64,000 nucleotides of DNA from Dawidia cretensis (GCF_018598175.1 NZ_JAHESE010000003.1:214904-278903), one strand, 5' to 3'; positions 42,405 to 52,604 are shown, counted from the first letter of the stretch. The notes: generated from the letters alone by a model not told the origin. A program made the numbers and translations.

Positions 42405-45386
42405 ATGCAAAGAATTATTACGCTGTTGATTATCTGTGTGTTAGCAGTGCCAGCCTGGGCGCAGACCCGCACGATTAAGGGTACGGTAACCGATGCGGTC
42501 GATGGCAGCCCGATGCCTGGAGTGAATGTTATTGTTCAGGGAACGAGCCGTGGTACCGCCACAGATGCGGAAGGCAACTACTCGCTGGACATCGGACAGG
42601 AAGAGGCAACGCTGACATTTACCCTCGTAGGGTACAAATCGCAGTCTGTTGCGGTGAGCACTCAGACCGTCGTGGATGTAGCGCTCGAAGGTGATGTGAC
42701 CACCCTGGACGATATTGTCGTGATCGGCTACGGTGTGGTGAAGAAGTCGGACCTGACGGGTTCGGTGTCATCGGTACGCGGGGCCGACCTGACCAAGGTG
42801 CCTGCGGTCTCACCCATGCAGGCGCTGCAAGGCAGGGTGCCCGGGGTACAGGTGGTTAGTACGACGGGGGCGCCAGGAGCAGCGCCTGTCGTGCGGATTC
42901 GCGGGCAGGGTACGTTTAATGACTCGTCGCCGATCTATGTGGTGGACGGCGTCATTGTTCAAGACGTCGACTTCCTAAACTCAGGCGACATCGAGTCCAT
43001 GGAAGTGTTGAAAGATGCCTCCTCCACGGCCATTTATGGTGCGCGGGGTGCCAATGGCGTAGTCATGATTACTACCAAACGCGGCAAACCGGGACAAGAG
43101 TATCCTACGATAAGCCTCTCAGCCGAATACAGCGTACAGCAGTTGCAGAACAAGATTGACCTGCTGAACGGCCGTGACTTTGCCACATACGTGAACCAGT
43201 TTGCGCCGGGCTCTTATAATAATGTCGACGTTGTGCCGAATACCGACTGGCAGGAGCTTGTTTTCGGCACAGCACCGATTCAGAACTATCAATTTTCTGC
43301 GGCAGGGGCATCGGCTAAGATCCAGTATTATATCGGCCTCGGATATTTTAAGCAAGAGGGTATTGTAGAAAAGTCTGCTTATGAGCGCATTACAATAAAG
43401 CTGAACAATACCTTCCACTTAAGCAAAAACGTTCGCTTTGGTAATAATTTTACCATTACCCCCTATAAACAAACCAATACCGGTGGCAATGCCGTCTTTG
43501 CAACGTACCGCGCCCTGCCGGTGGTGACACCGCGCAATCCCGACGGAAATTTTAATGCCGTGCCCAACGTCGGCAATCCGCTGGCTGATATAGAATATAC
43601 GAACAGCAGTGACCGTGGTATTCGCGGTGTTGGGAACTTGTTTGGCGAAGTGAATTTCCTCGACAATGCTTTCACCTTCCGTACCAGCGTCGGGGTAGAT
43701 GCGAAGTATTTTAAGAATCGGGCATTTACACCCGTATTCTTTGTGTCGCCGCAACAACAGCGCTCGCAGAACCTGCTGATAAAGAAGTTCGAAGATCAGG
43801 CCACCGTGCTGTGGGAAAACACACTGAACTTTCAGAAAAACTTCGGTGACCACCACATCGACGCTTTGGCAGGCTTCACGATGCAGAACACGACGTCGGA
43901 GTTTTTACGGCTACAGTCGCAAAACATCCTGCGTGATGATGAAGACTTCTGGTATTTCAACCAGGGTAGCCCCATTACCATCATTGATAGCGAAAAAGAT
44001 GAGAACGGTGCCGATCCGAAGTACAACTATTCCATGATATCGTACCTGTTTCGAGCCAACTATACATATAAGGGCAAATATCTTTTTACGGCCTCCTTCC
44101 GCCGTGACGGGTCTTCCAAGTTTACAGATATCAATCGCTACGCTGACTTTCCCTCAATGGCTGTGGGCTGGAATATTATCGAAGAGCCTTTTCTGCAAGA
44201 CGTCACGTTCCTCGATAACCTGAAGCTGCGTGCCAGCTGGGGCAAGACCGGGAACGAAAAGATAGAATATCTCAAAATATACTCGCTGGTAGACAACGGC
44301 GTGAATGCGGTGTTTGGTCAAGGCGATCGCCTGTTCTCCGGCGCCACGTATGGCATTACCGGTAATCCTGATTTGATATGGGAAACCACCACGCAGACGG
44401 ATGTGGGTATAGAAGCCGGTTTTTTTAACAACCGGTTAAAAGTCGAGATGGATTATTACCGTCGGATAACGTCCGACATCCTTATCCCACTCGAAGTGCC
44501 GGGCTATTTAGGAAACGGCTCCGGGGCACAGATTACGTTCAACGCCGGCGAGATTCTTAACCGTGGCTTTGAGTTCAACGTGGGGTGGGAGAGCAAGCTC
44601 GACAATGGCCTGGGCTACCGGTTGGGCGCAGTCGGTACAACCATTCACAATGAAGTGCTCAAGATTCAAGGTGGTGGAAGTGTGTCAGGGCAATTGCTCG
44701 GTCCCAACTCTATTACGCGGAGCATCGTAGGCGAATCCATCGGCAGCTTTTACGGATACCAGGTGGACGGCTTGTTTCAAAACCAAGGCGAGCTCAATGC
44801 TTATCCACACATGGATAATGTTGGGGTGGGTGATGTTCGCTTTGTGAATATCAACAACGACAATAAGATCGACGACAGCGATCGCACGTCACTCGGATCA
44901 CCGATTCCTACCATGCTCTATGGCATCAGTCTTGGCCTGGACTTCAAAGGCTTCGATTTTGGACTCGACTTTCAAGGCGAGTCGGGGGCCGAGATCATGA
45001 ACTATAAAGAAACAGTGCGCCCCGATCTTTACAATTTTGAGGCGCACGTCATGGACTATTGGCGCGGCGAAGGGACCAGCAACAGCGAGCCGCGTCCTTC
45101 CGAGGGTGGAGTAAACTTTTTGCCGTCTTCGCGCTTTGTGCAAAGTGCAAATTTCTTCCGCCTGCGCAACCTCACGCTGGGATACACGGTGCCGAAGTCT
45201 ATCACGGACCGTCTGGCTGTGAAGGCCGCGCGGGTATATATCCGCGGTACCAATGTCTTTACAGCAAAAAGCTTTACCGGCTACTCACCGGAGATCGCCA
45301 ATGAAAATCCGCTCGACAGTAAAGTCGACCGTGGCACGTATCCCATCGCGAGTATTTATTCCTGTGGTTTGAACCTGACATTTTAA
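42405..45386 (+). CDS. SusC-like TonB-dependent receptor (beta-glucan locus)
   Basis: A 993-residue outer-membrane importer from ATG 42405 (MQRIITLLIICVLAVPAWAQ, a signal peptide). An N-terminal carboxypeptidase-regulatory-like domain follows (TIKGTVTDAVDGSPMPGVNV), then the TonB box and plug region (DDIVVIGYGVVKKSDLTGSV, VRIRGQGTFNDSSPIYVVDG, VLKDASSTAIYGARGANGVV), then the barrel ending in LNLTF. There is no extra FecR-type signalling domain. SusD follows 13 bp later. Import of beta-1,2-gluco-oligosaccharides is inferred from the GH144 and GH3 genes. It is a complete, normal-length member. Confidence 0.97.
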   Translation: MQRIITLLIICVLAVPAWAQTRTIKGTVTDAVDGSPMPGVNVIVQGTSRGTATDAEGNYSLDIGQEEATLTFTLVGYKSQSVAVSTQTVVDVALEGDVTTLDDIVVIGYGVVKKSDLTGSVSSVRGADLTKVPAVSPMQALQGRVPGVQVVSTTGAPGAAPVVRIRGQGTFNDSSPIYVVDGVIVQDVDFLNSGDIESMEVLKDASSTAIYGARGANGVVMITTKRGKPGQEYPTISLSAEYSVQQLQNKIDLLNGRDFATYVNQFAPGSYNNVDVVPNTDWQELVFGTAPIQNYQFSAAGASAKIQYYIGLGYFKQEGIVEKSAYERITIKLNNTFHLSKNVRFGNNFTITPYKQTNTGGNAVFATYRALPVVTPRNPDGNFNAVPNVGNPLADIEYTNSSDRGIRGVGNLFGEVNFLDNAFTFRTSVGVDAKYFKNRAFTPVFFVSPQQQRSQNLLIKKFEDQATVLWENTLNFQKNFGDHHIDALAGFTMQNTTSEFLRLQSQNILRDDEDFWYFNQGSPITIIDSEKDENGADPKYNYSMISYLFRANYTYKGKYLFTASFRRDGSSKFTDINRYADFPSMAVGWNIIEEPFLQDVTFLDNLKLRASWGKTGNEKIEYLKIYSLVDNGVNAVFGQGDRLFSGATYGITGNPDLIWETTTQTDVGIEAGFFNNRLKVEMDYYRRITSDILIPLEVPGYLGNGSGAQITFNAGEILNRGFEFNVGWESKLDNGLGYRLGAVGTTIHNEVLKIQGGGSVSGQLLGPNSITRSIVGESIGSFYGYQVDGLFQNQGELNAYPHMDNVGVGDVRFVNINNDNKIDDSDRTSLGSPIPTMLYGISLGLDFKGFDFGLDFQGESGAEIMNYKETVRPDLYNFEAHVMDYWRGEGTSNSEPRPSEGGVNFLPSSRFVQSANFFRLRNLTLGYTVPKSITDRLAVKAARVYIRGTNVFTAKSFTGYSPEIANENPLDSKVDRGTYPIASIYSCGLNLTF

Positions 45387-45399
45387 GAATCGATTGGTT

Positions 45400-46914
45400 A
45401 TGAAAAAGAATACAATAACCCTGTATTACCCTGTGATGGTCCTGATGCTGGTAGCCATTCCGTTTGGCTGTAGTGATTTTTTGGATAAGCCGCCACAAGG
45501 CAGGCTGGTGTCGGCCAACTTTCCGACGAGTGCCTCGGATGCTGAGCAGGCCGTCAACGCCATTTACAACACGCTGCGTGTTCCCGAATATAGTTTCGGA
45601 TTATATCCCATTCTCGATATCATGTCGGACGACGCCCACAAAGGCAGTAACCTGACCGACCAGCGCGCCATCGTCGGACCCTATGACAACTTTACGCACG
45701 TTGGCACCGAGGCGTCCATTAAGAACTGGTACTCGACGCTGTATCAAGGTGTCAAACGCGCCAACGTCGTGATCGAGAACGTGCCCAACATTGTGATGGA
45801 TGAGACGTTGCGTGCGCGCTACCTGGCAGAGGCGCATTTGCTACGTGGTCTTTTCTACCTGGATCTGGTGCGTGCCTGGGGCGACGTGCCCAAGATCACC
45901 ACGGTCGTGGCGCCGTTAGGATTGCCCCGTTCAGCGGCATCGGAGATCTATACGCTGATTGAAGAAGACCTTACGTTCGCCCGCGACAACCTATGGGAAC
46001 GGCATGATGAGCGCTGGTCGGCCAATGACCTGGGGCGCGTGACCATTGGTACAGCCAATGCATTGCTAGCACGATACTATTTGTGGCTAGGCAATTTTCC
46101 GCAAGCTGAGGTGGCCGCCCTGGCGGTGATCAACTCGCATCAATATGACCTGGCGGCATCTTTCGGTGAAGCTCATAGCGAAGCCGGTGAGCAGGGAGTA
46201 GAGTCTGTCTTTGAAATAGGCTCCATACGGCAGGAGGGTTTGCCCATCGGTGGGAATCAATATGGCAACGTACAGGGTGTCCGTGGCATTCCCAACCGTG
46301 GCTGGGGCTTCAACCGTCCTTCATTCGACCTGATCAATTCGTTCGAGCCCGGCGACCCCCGACTGGATTCTACCGTTCTCGACGTTGGTGAGTGGCAGGA
46401 TGGTATAAAAATCGTGGGTGATACCGATACACCGGAAGCCTATACCAACAGCCTGGTATATCCCGGCTTCCCGAATGGCATCGGAGAAAAGGAATGTTAT
46501 AACCAAAAGGTATGGACGCCGGGAACAAACGTGCCCGCGCAGTTTGGCTACAACCGTCGCCTGGTACGCTATGCCGATGTGTTGCTGATGGCGGCTGAAG
46601 CATTAAACAAAAATGGTAAGCCTGATGATGCGCTCGACTATCTCAACGAGGTACGTGCTCGTGCCCGCGGAGAAAATCCCACGATACTCCTCGATATCAC
46701 CGAAACCAACGAAGACGCGCTGAATGAGATTATTCTGCATGAGCGTCGCGTAGAGCTGGCGTTAGAAGGTTTGCGCTTTTGGGATTTGATCCGCACTAAT
46801 AAAGCCGCCACCGTGCTGGCGCCCTACGGCTATCGGGCCGATAAACATAACCTGTTGGCAATACCCCAAACGGAAGCAGACCTCAACGGCTGGCTGAACA
46901 ACCCCAACTGGTAA
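45400..46914 (+). CDS. SusD/RagB-family lipoprotein (beta-glucan locus)
   Basis: A 504-residue SusD protein from ATG 45400. The lipoprotein signal ends IPFGC and is followed by SDFLDKPPQGRLVS. Helical region: RARYLAEAHLLRGLFYLDLV, WGDVPKITTVVAPLGLPRSA. Closing motifs: YADVLLMAAEALNKNGKPDD, HERRVELALEGLRFWDLIRT and YGYRADKHNLLAIPQTEADL. It would sit on the SusC barrel and bind glucan chains outside the cell. The gap to SusC is 13 bp and to the next lipoprotein 48 bp. No anomalies were seen. Confidence 0.96.
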   Translation: MKKNTITLYYPVMVLMLVAIPFGCSDFLDKPPQGRLVSANFPTSASDAEQAVNAIYNTLRVPEYSFGLYPILDIMSDDAHKGSNLTDQRAIVGPYDNFTHVGTEASIKNWYSTLYQGVKRANVVIENVPNIVMDETLRARYLAEAHLLRGLFYLDLVRAWGDVPKITTVVAPLGLPRSAASEIYTLIEEDLTFARDNLWERHDERWSANDLGRVTIGTANALLARYYLWLGNFPQAEVAALAVINSHQYDLAASFGEAHSEAGEQGVESVFEIGSIRQEGLPIGGNQYGNVQGVRGIPNRGWGFNRPSFDLINSFEPGDPRLDSTVLDVGEWQDGIKIVGDTDTPEAYTNSLVYPGFPNGIGEKECYNQKVWTPGTNVPAQFGYNRRLVRYADVLLMAAEALNKNGKPDDALDYLNEVRARARGENPTILLDITETNEDALNEIILHERRVELALEGLRFWDLIRTNKAATVLAPYGYRADKHNLLAIPQTEADLNGWLNNPNW

Positions 46915-46962
46915 TACACACAAACTATCCTAAAATATAGAATAACCAAAAACGAATGAACT

Positions 46963-48183
46963 ATGAAACACACGATTAAGTTCTATGCAATGCTCGCCTG
47001 CCTGGCAGGTTTGGCGGTGTTCTACAGCTGTAGTGATGACGATGATTCTCCCAGCACGTTCACCATCGCGTCAGCCATGGCGGGTTCCAAAGATTTGAAT
47101 GGCGCAACGGCAGCTACAGAGGTACCGCTAGATGCGGACCTGGTAGTGACGTTTAATACCGATGTAGACGAGAGTACAGCTACATCGTCTAACATTACAC
47201 TAAAGCGTATTTTTGACAATGTAACAGTTCCGCTGGGCTTCGATGTGTCGGGTAAAACACTGACCATCACACCCTCTTCTGAATTGAGCGGCGGTGTTCA
47301 GTATCTCCTTAATGTAGGCGCGGGATTGAAGTCTGCGAGTGGTGTAGCATTCGGCGCGGTAGAGCGCACTTTTACCACTGCGGGTACCTTTGCTCCTGAC
47401 GGCGCGCTGGCACACTGGCGTTTTGAAAACAACGGTAATGACGAGATGGGCGACCACAATGCCGATGCATCGGTAGCGATTACTTATGTAGCCGGTCGGA
47501 ACGCCAATGCCGGTAATGCGGCCAGCTTTAACGGAACGACCAGTATCATGGAAGTTCCCAATGGCACAGACTTTACAAATACCGACAACTTCTCGATCAG
47601 CCTGTGGGTAAATGCCGACACCACAGCGCACAACCAAGGTGGTAACTTTGTATTAGGAATGGCGGCGTCGAACGGCTTCCAGGTGGAAATGCATGCAAAA
47701 GACGCTCTACTGGCCGCACAGTATGATGTTGGCGATGGTGCCACCGAGGGCGAGAACACCTGGATTGACGGCAAAGGTAACTTAGGCTGGCAGGGATGGA
47801 CATTCTCTAAAAACTATGGCCCGCAAGGTTTGGCAGCTCTCATTCACGGCAAATGGATGCATCTCGTATTTACCTATACTGCCTCGACTCGCGTCGGCGC
47901 GGGCTATGTAAACGGCGAGCTGGCCAAAACGTTTGACTTTGACAACTGGCCCGATGGTGCAAAACTTAATGCGGCGGGCATGAAATTCAAACCACAGGAA
48001 GGTGTGGGCACGAAGCTGGCGTTCGGCTTTATCAACGACATGTCTTCTACCGCTTTCGAATATGGCGACTATGAGAACCCTGACACGCAGCACTACAAAG
48101 GATTGTTGGACGATGTGCGCATTTACAATAAGACGATCACCGCACAAGAAATCGAAGTCATGTATAACTCAGAAAAACCGTAG
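46963..48183 (+). CDS. Ig-like plus LamG surface lipoprotein, putative glycan-binding protein
   Basis: A 406-residue lipoprotein (signal ending VFYSC, then DDDD, a surface-export type signal). Residues about 30-140 form a Big_5-type Ig-like domain (VPLDADLVVTFNTDVDESTA, KTLTITPSSELSGGVQYLLN). Residues about 150-400 form a LamG/concanavalin-like lectin domain (ALAHWRFENNGNDEMGDHNA, FSISLWVNADTT, KGLLDDVRIYNKTITAQEIE). In PULs the gene after SusD often encodes a surface glycan-binding protein, and this fits. It is followed by a hairpin before the enzyme genes. No catalytic residues were seen. Binding to glucan is inferred from position. Confidence 0.9.
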   Translation: MKHTIKFYAMLACLAGLAVFYSCSDDDDSPSTFTIASAMAGSKDLNGATAATEVPLDADLVVTFNTDVDESTATSSNITLKRIFDNVTVPLGFDVSGKTLTITPSSELSGGVQYLLNVGAGLKSASGVAFGAVERTFTTAGTFAPDGALAHWRFENNGNDEMGDHNADASVAITYVAGRNANAGNAASFNGTTSIMEVPNGTDFTNTDNFSISLWVNADTTAHNQGGNFVLGMAASNGFQVEMHAKDALLAAQYDVGDGATEGENTWIDGKGNLGWQGWTFSKNYGPQGLAALIHGKWMHLVFTYTASTRVGAGYVNGELAKTFDFDNWPDGAKLNAAGMKFKPQEGVGTKLAFGFINDMSSTAFEYGDYENPDTQHYKGLLDDVRIYNKTITAQEIEVMYNSEKP

Positions 48184-48216
48184 GTTATAGTTCACTACGT
48201 TTAGTTTGGTTTGGTA

Positions 48217-48251
48217 AAAGGTCTTCCGGCATGGCCGGAGACCTTTCCTCT
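48217..48251 (+). terminator. Hairpin between the binding-protein and enzyme genes of the PUL
   Basis: AAAGGTCTTCCGGC pairs with GCCGGAGACCTTT (one bulge) across ATG, followed by CCTCTTCTTTTT. It probably stops part of the transcription, so the SusC, SusD and binding-protein genes are made in excess over the enzymes, as at 2036-2061 in the first PUL. Confidence 0.75.
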
Positions 48252-48274
48252 TCTTTTTATTAACCCCAAGCATC

Positions 48275-50281
48275 ATGACTTATTTGCAACGCAACGCCTG
48301 GCTATGGATGGTATTTTTAATGATCGGGTGGGTATTTTCATCCTGCGGAGATGATGATAAGGATTCGGTCGAACCGGGTGTTCTGCAACTAACGGCTGCG
48401 CAGGTAGGAAGCTATGTGCTGGACCTGACAGATGCTTCTAAAAATACGGCTGCCCCCGTGGAGCAGCCCGTGCTGGCAACCTTTGCCGCAGCATTGGACA
48501 AGTCGACGGTAGAAACCTCTGTTACATTGGTAGCCAAAACATCTGGCGAAACGGTGCCAGTGACCTATACATATTCCAATGGTGATAAAACCGTAACGCT
48601 TACGCCGGAATCGAATTTAGCCAACAATACCACCTTTCAACTTGTCATGTCCGATGGACTACAAGGCGTGGAGGGCGATGTATTTTCCGGACACACGGTG
48701 GAGTTTACAACTGTAACATCTACCATTACCATTACCTCCTTGAAGATTGGAGGTGCTGAAGTACTCACGGTCCCACGCGTAACAAATGTCGCACTATCGG
48801 GACCCACGATCGAAGTAGCCTTCTCCAAGCCGGTAGATGCCGCTACTGTCGTATCGCAAAATATTTTTGTTACCACTTCGGCCGGCGCTTTGGTGCCGGC
48901 GAGTTTGTCGGTGTCGGCCGACAAACAAAAAGTAACGATCACGGTCACAGGTGCCCTGGGCGATCTGCGGCGTTACATCATGACGCTGAACACCAACGTG
49001 AAAGGCAGTGGAGGTGAAGTGTTACAGAGTTTTATCAAGAGCTTTTATACAGCGCCCAGCGAAACACCCGACCACCCGGTCATTACCGACGACGCGCTCC
49101 TTACATTACTACAGCAACAAACCTTTAAATACTTCTGGGATTTTGGCCATCCCGTCAGCGGTCTGGCGCGCGAGCGCAACAGTTCGGGTGATGTTGTCAC
49201 CAGCGGCGGGTCGGGCTTTGGCATCATGGCCATGGTCGTCGGCATCGAGCGAAACTTTATCACGCGCGCCGAAGGCGTCGAACGCATGAACAAGATCGTG
49301 ACCTTCCTCGAAGATGCTGATCGTTTTCATGGTGCCTGGTCGCATTGGATCGACGGCAGTACCGGCGCTGTGGTGCCGTTCAGCCAGAAGGACGATGGCG
49401 GGGACCTGGTGGAAACTTCGTTTCTCGTGCAGGGCTTGCTTACGTTCCGGCAGTATTTACAACCGGCCGATACCGCGGGCAACAATCTCATTAACCGCAT
49501 CACCACGCTGTGGCAAGGCGTTGAATGGGACTGGTACCGCAAGAACGATGAGCAGGTGCTCTACTGGCATTGGTCGCCGGATTATGACTGGCAAATGAAC
49601 TTCGCCATGTACGGCTACTTTGAAGAACAGATCACCTACTTCCTGGCTGCGGCATCGCCTACACACGGCATTCCGAAAAGTGTTTATACCAATGGTTATG
49701 GCCGCAACGGCGCGATCCGCACGGGTACGACACACTATGGCTATATGCTTCCGTTGGGCACACCGAGTCCGTTGTTCTGGGTACACTATTCCTATCTCGG
49801 CCTCGATCCAAATTTCTCGGACGACTACGCCGATTACTGGCAGCAGAACCTAAACGCTTCCAAAATCAACTACGCCTATTGCGTGGCAAACCCGGGCGGT
49901 TATGTCGGCTATGGTGAAGACTGCTGGGGCCTTACGTCGAGCGATGATAGTCAGCGTGGATACGACGCGCATTCACCGTCCAACGATAACGGAACGATCA
50001 GCCCGACGGCGGCCTTGTCGTCATTCCCCTATACACCGGAGGAGTCGATGCGGGCGTTAAAATTCTTTTACTATTCTGTCGGCGATCGCCTATGGGGCGA
50101 GTACGGTTTCTACGACGCTTTTAACCTGACACAAGGATGGACTGCCGACTCGTACCTGGCCATCGACCAGGGGCCGATCATTGTGATGATTGAAAACTAC
50201 CGTACGGGACTCCTGTGGGATTTGTTTATGTCGGCGCCTGAGGTACAGGACGGCTTTACCACATTAGGTTTCAGTAATTAA
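48275..50281 (+). CDS. Ig-like plus GH144/glycoamylase-domain enzyme, lipoprotein
   Basis: A 668-residue lipoprotein (signal ending GWVFSSC, then GDDDKD). Two Big_5-type Ig-like domains come first (about 40-150, VEQPVLATFAAALDKSTVET; about 165-255, GPTIEVAFSKPVDAATVVSQ), then the glycoamylase catalytic domain (about 265-668): QTFKYFWDFGHPVSGLARER, GSGFGIMAMVVGIERNFITR, LYWHWSPDYDWQMNFAMYGY, FWVHYSYLGLDPNFSDDYAD and YGFYDAFNLTQGW. It is a paralogue of 38804-40180 but carries the Ig domains and lies next to a GH3 gene. It probably cuts beta-1,2-glucan at the surface. The fold is firm; the substrate is by analogy with GH144 loci. Confidence 0.9.
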   Translation: MTYLQRNAWLWMVFLMIGWVFSSCGDDDKDSVEPGVLQLTAAQVGSYVLDLTDASKNTAAPVEQPVLATFAAALDKSTVETSVTLVAKTSGETVPVTYTYSNGDKTVTLTPESNLANNTTFQLVMSDGLQGVEGDVFSGHTVEFTTVTSTITITSLKIGGAEVLTVPRVTNVALSGPTIEVAFSKPVDAATVVSQNIFVTTSAGALVPASLSVSADKQKVTITVTGALGDLRRYIMTLNTNVKGSGGEVLQSFIKSFYTAPSETPDHPVITDDALLTLLQQQTFKYFWDFGHPVSGLARERNSSGDVVTSGGSGFGIMAMVVGIERNFITRAEGVERMNKIVTFLEDADRFHGAWSHWIDGSTGAVVPFSQKDDGGDLVETSFLVQGLLTFRQYLQPADTAGNNLINRITTLWQGVEWDWYRKNDEQVLYWHWSPDYDWQMNFAMYGYFEEQITYFLAAASPTHGIPKSVYTNGYGRNGAIRTGTTHYGYMLPLGTPSPLFWVHYSYLGLDPNFSDDYADYWQQNLNASKINYAYCVANPGGYVGYGEDCWGLTSSDDSQRGYDAHSPSNDNGTISPTAALSSFPYTPEESMRALKFFYYSVGDRLWGEYGFYDAFNLTQGWTADSYLAIDQGPIIVMIENYRTGLLWDLFMSAPEVQDGFTTLGFSN

Positions 50282-50384
50282 TAAACGATACTTCCGGTTG
50301 GAGCCCCACCTTACGCAACGTCTTCCTGCTACCAGGGAGACTTGCGGGGGTGAACCGGGCGTAAACCGCTAATTTTTTATAGCT

Positions 50385-52604
50385 ATGAACAAACTGTGCT
50401 CACTGACGTTGGCCACAGCGCTGTTGTGCGCGGCCTGTTACTCTTCTGAAAAAACATCGACAGGTATCGGGACACGTGTCGACTCCGTGCTGGCGCTGAT
50501 GACGCTGGACGAGAAGATCGGCCAGCTCACCCTGTTTACCAGTGACATCGATGTTACGGGGCCAACGATGCGTGAAAATTATAAAGAAGATATTAAAGCC
50601 GGTCGGGTAGGGGCGATCTTCAATGCCTATGGCGCGGCGTATACACGTAAGCTGCAGGAGATCGCCGTAAAGGAAACGCGTCTGCACATACCGTTGCTGT
50701 TTGGGTACGACGTGGTGCATGGCCATCGCACGATCTTTCCGATGCCACTGGGAGAAGCTGCAAGCTGGGATCTCGCGGCCGTTGAAAAGTCAGCGCGGGT
50801 GGCGGCCGATGAAGCTTCGGCAGAAGGCCTGCACTGGACTTTTGCACCGATGTGCGACATTGCGCGCGACCCACGCTGGGGCCGCATCACGGAAGGCGCT
50901 GGTGAAGATGTCTATCTGGGATCAAAGATCGCTGCCGCCCGCGTAAAGGGAATTCAAGGCGACGGTGTGGGGAGCTTGAACAGTGTCATGGCGTGTGTCA
51001 AACACTTTGCCGCCTATGGCGCCGCCCAGGCGGGCCGTGATTATCATACCACCGATATGTCTGACCGCGTACTGCGCGAAACATACCTGCCACCCTATAA
51101 AGCGGCACTCGACGCCGGGGCCGCCACGGTCATGACATCCTTCAATGAGATCGACGGCGTACCCGCCACCGGAAATAAGTATCTAATGACGGACATCCTT
51201 CGCAAGGAATGGAACTTCACCGGCTTTGTGGTAACCGACTATACATCGATCATGGAAATGATCCCGCACGGCATTGCAGAAGACACCGCTTCAGCAGCAG
51301 CCCTCGCGTTGGAAGCTGGTGTGGACATGGATATGCAGGCCGGCTTTTATAACGATGCCCTGGCAGCGTTGGTGAAGGCCGGTAAGCTGAAAGAGGGTCT
51401 GATCGACGAGGCCGTACGCCGCATCTTACGCAAGAAATTTGAACTGGGTCTTTTTGACGATCCCTATCGCTATAGCAGCGAGCAACGTGAAAAGGAAACC
51501 CTTATGAGTGCTGCCAACCTGGAGGCTGCGCGCGATGTGGCGCGCAAGGCGATCGTGTTATTGAAGAATGACAAACAGCTGTTGCCCTTGGAAAAGGATG
51601 TTAAGAAGCTGGCTGTCATCGGCCCGTTGGCAGATGCGCGCAGGGAAATGATCGGCTCCTGGTCTGCCGCCGGCGATTGGCACAAGGCCTCTACATTGCT
51701 GGAAGGTGTGAAGCAAGCCGTGTCAGCCGGCACACAGGTGCTTTATGCAAAAGGGTGCGCCATTGACAACGACAGCACGCAGGCCATCGCACAGGCTGTA
51801 CGCACGGCGCAGCAAGCCGATGTGGTGATCCTGGCGGTAGGCGAAGGCGCCTGGATGACCGGCGAGGCTGCCAGTCGCGCGTCGCTCAATATACCTGGCG
51901 TACAACAGCGGTTGATAGAGGCCATCTATAAAACCGGTAAGCCGGTGGTTGCCGTGTTGTTAAATGGTCGTCCGTTGACAATACCGTGGCTGGACGCGAA
52001 TATACCCGCGATTGTGGAAGCATGGTTACCCGGCACAATGGCCGGTCAGGCCATTGCCGACGTGCTGTTCGGCGATTACAATCCTTCCGGCCGATTGCCC
52101 GTGACATTCCCCCGCTCGGTGGGACAAATACCCTTGTATTATAGCATGAAAAACACCGGACGTCCCATGGATCCGAACAATAAATATACCTCCAAATACC
52201 TGGACGAACGCAATGACCCGCTTTATCCCTTTGGTTATGGACTAAGCTATACTACATTCTCATACGGTCCGGTGCAGGTTGATAAACAGGAGATGACGCA
52301 ACAAGACGAGTTGATAGTTACCTGCACAGTGACGAACACGGGCGCGCGGGCCGGAAAGGAAACTGTGCAATTATACTTACACGACGTAACCGGCAGTGTT
52401 ACCCGGCCAGTGCGTGAGCTAAAAGGATTTAAACAAATTGAATTAGCGCCTGGCGCGTCTCAGAATGTTACGTTCAAACTTACCGCGCATGATTTGTCGT
52501 TTTATCGGCGTGATATGTCTTTTGGCACAGAGCCAGGAAAGTTTGATGTGTATATCGGTCCCAACGCGCGGGACACACAAGGGACTGCCTTTGCGCTACG
52601 CTAG
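50385..52604 (+). CDS. GH3 beta-glucosidase, BglX type
   Basis: A 739-residue GH3 enzyme with a lipoprotein-like signal (CAACYSS). The (beta/alpha)8 domain contains LFGYDVVHGHRTIFPMPLGE, ACVKHFAAYGAAQAGRDYHT and GFVVTDYTSIMEM, where D285 is the expected nucleophile. The alpha/beta domain (ARKAIVLLKNDKQLLPLEKD, VVILAVGEGAWMTGEAASRA) and a C-terminal fibronectin III-like domain (VTNTGARAGKETVQLYLHDV) follow. It releases glucose from the oligosaccharides cut by GH144; in other Bacteroidota beta-1,2-glucan loci a GH3 enzyme has the same role. It lies 103 bp after the GH144 gene, a gap that holds an imperfect GC-rich hairpin (about 50314-50344). Confidence 0.95.
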   Translation: MNKLCSLTLATALLCAACYSSEKTSTGIGTRVDSVLALMTLDEKIGQLTLFTSDIDVTGPTMRENYKEDIKAGRVGAIFNAYGAAYTRKLQEIAVKETRLHIPLLFGYDVVHGHRTIFPMPLGEAASWDLAAVEKSARVAADEASAEGLHWTFAPMCDIARDPRWGRITEGAGEDVYLGSKIAAARVKGIQGDGVGSLNSVMACVKHFAAYGAAQAGRDYHTTDMSDRVLRETYLPPYKAALDAGAATVMTSFNEIDGVPATGNKYLMTDILRKEWNFTGFVVTDYTSIMEMIPHGIAEDTASAAALALEAGVDMDMQAGFYNDALAALVKAGKLKEGLIDEAVRRILRKKFELGLFDDPYRYSSEQREKETLMSAANLEAARDVARKAIVLLKNDKQLLPLEKDVKKLAVIGPLADARREMIGSWSAAGDWHKASTLLEGVKQAVSAGTQVLYAKGCAIDNDSTQAIAQAVRTAQQADVVILAVGEGAWMTGEAASRASLNIPGVQQRLIEAIYKTGKPVVAVLLNGRPLTIPWLDANIPAIVEAWLPGTMAGQAIADVLFGDYNPSGRLPVTFPRSVGQIPLYYSMKNTGRPMDPNNKYTSKYLDERNDPLYPFGYGLSYTTFSYGPVQVDKQEMTQQDELIVTCTVTNTGARAGKETVQLYLHDVTGSVTRPVRELKGFKQIELAPGASQNVTFKLTAHDLSFYRRDMSFGTEPGKFDVYIGPNARDTQGTAFALR
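52581..52604 (+). repeat. Imperfect 24-bp direct repeat, copy 1
   Basis: The last 24 bases of the GH3 gene match 53256-53279 at 20 of 24 positions; the core CCTTTGCGCTA is exact. The two copies flank an AT-rich lipoprotein gene. Confidence 0.55.
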
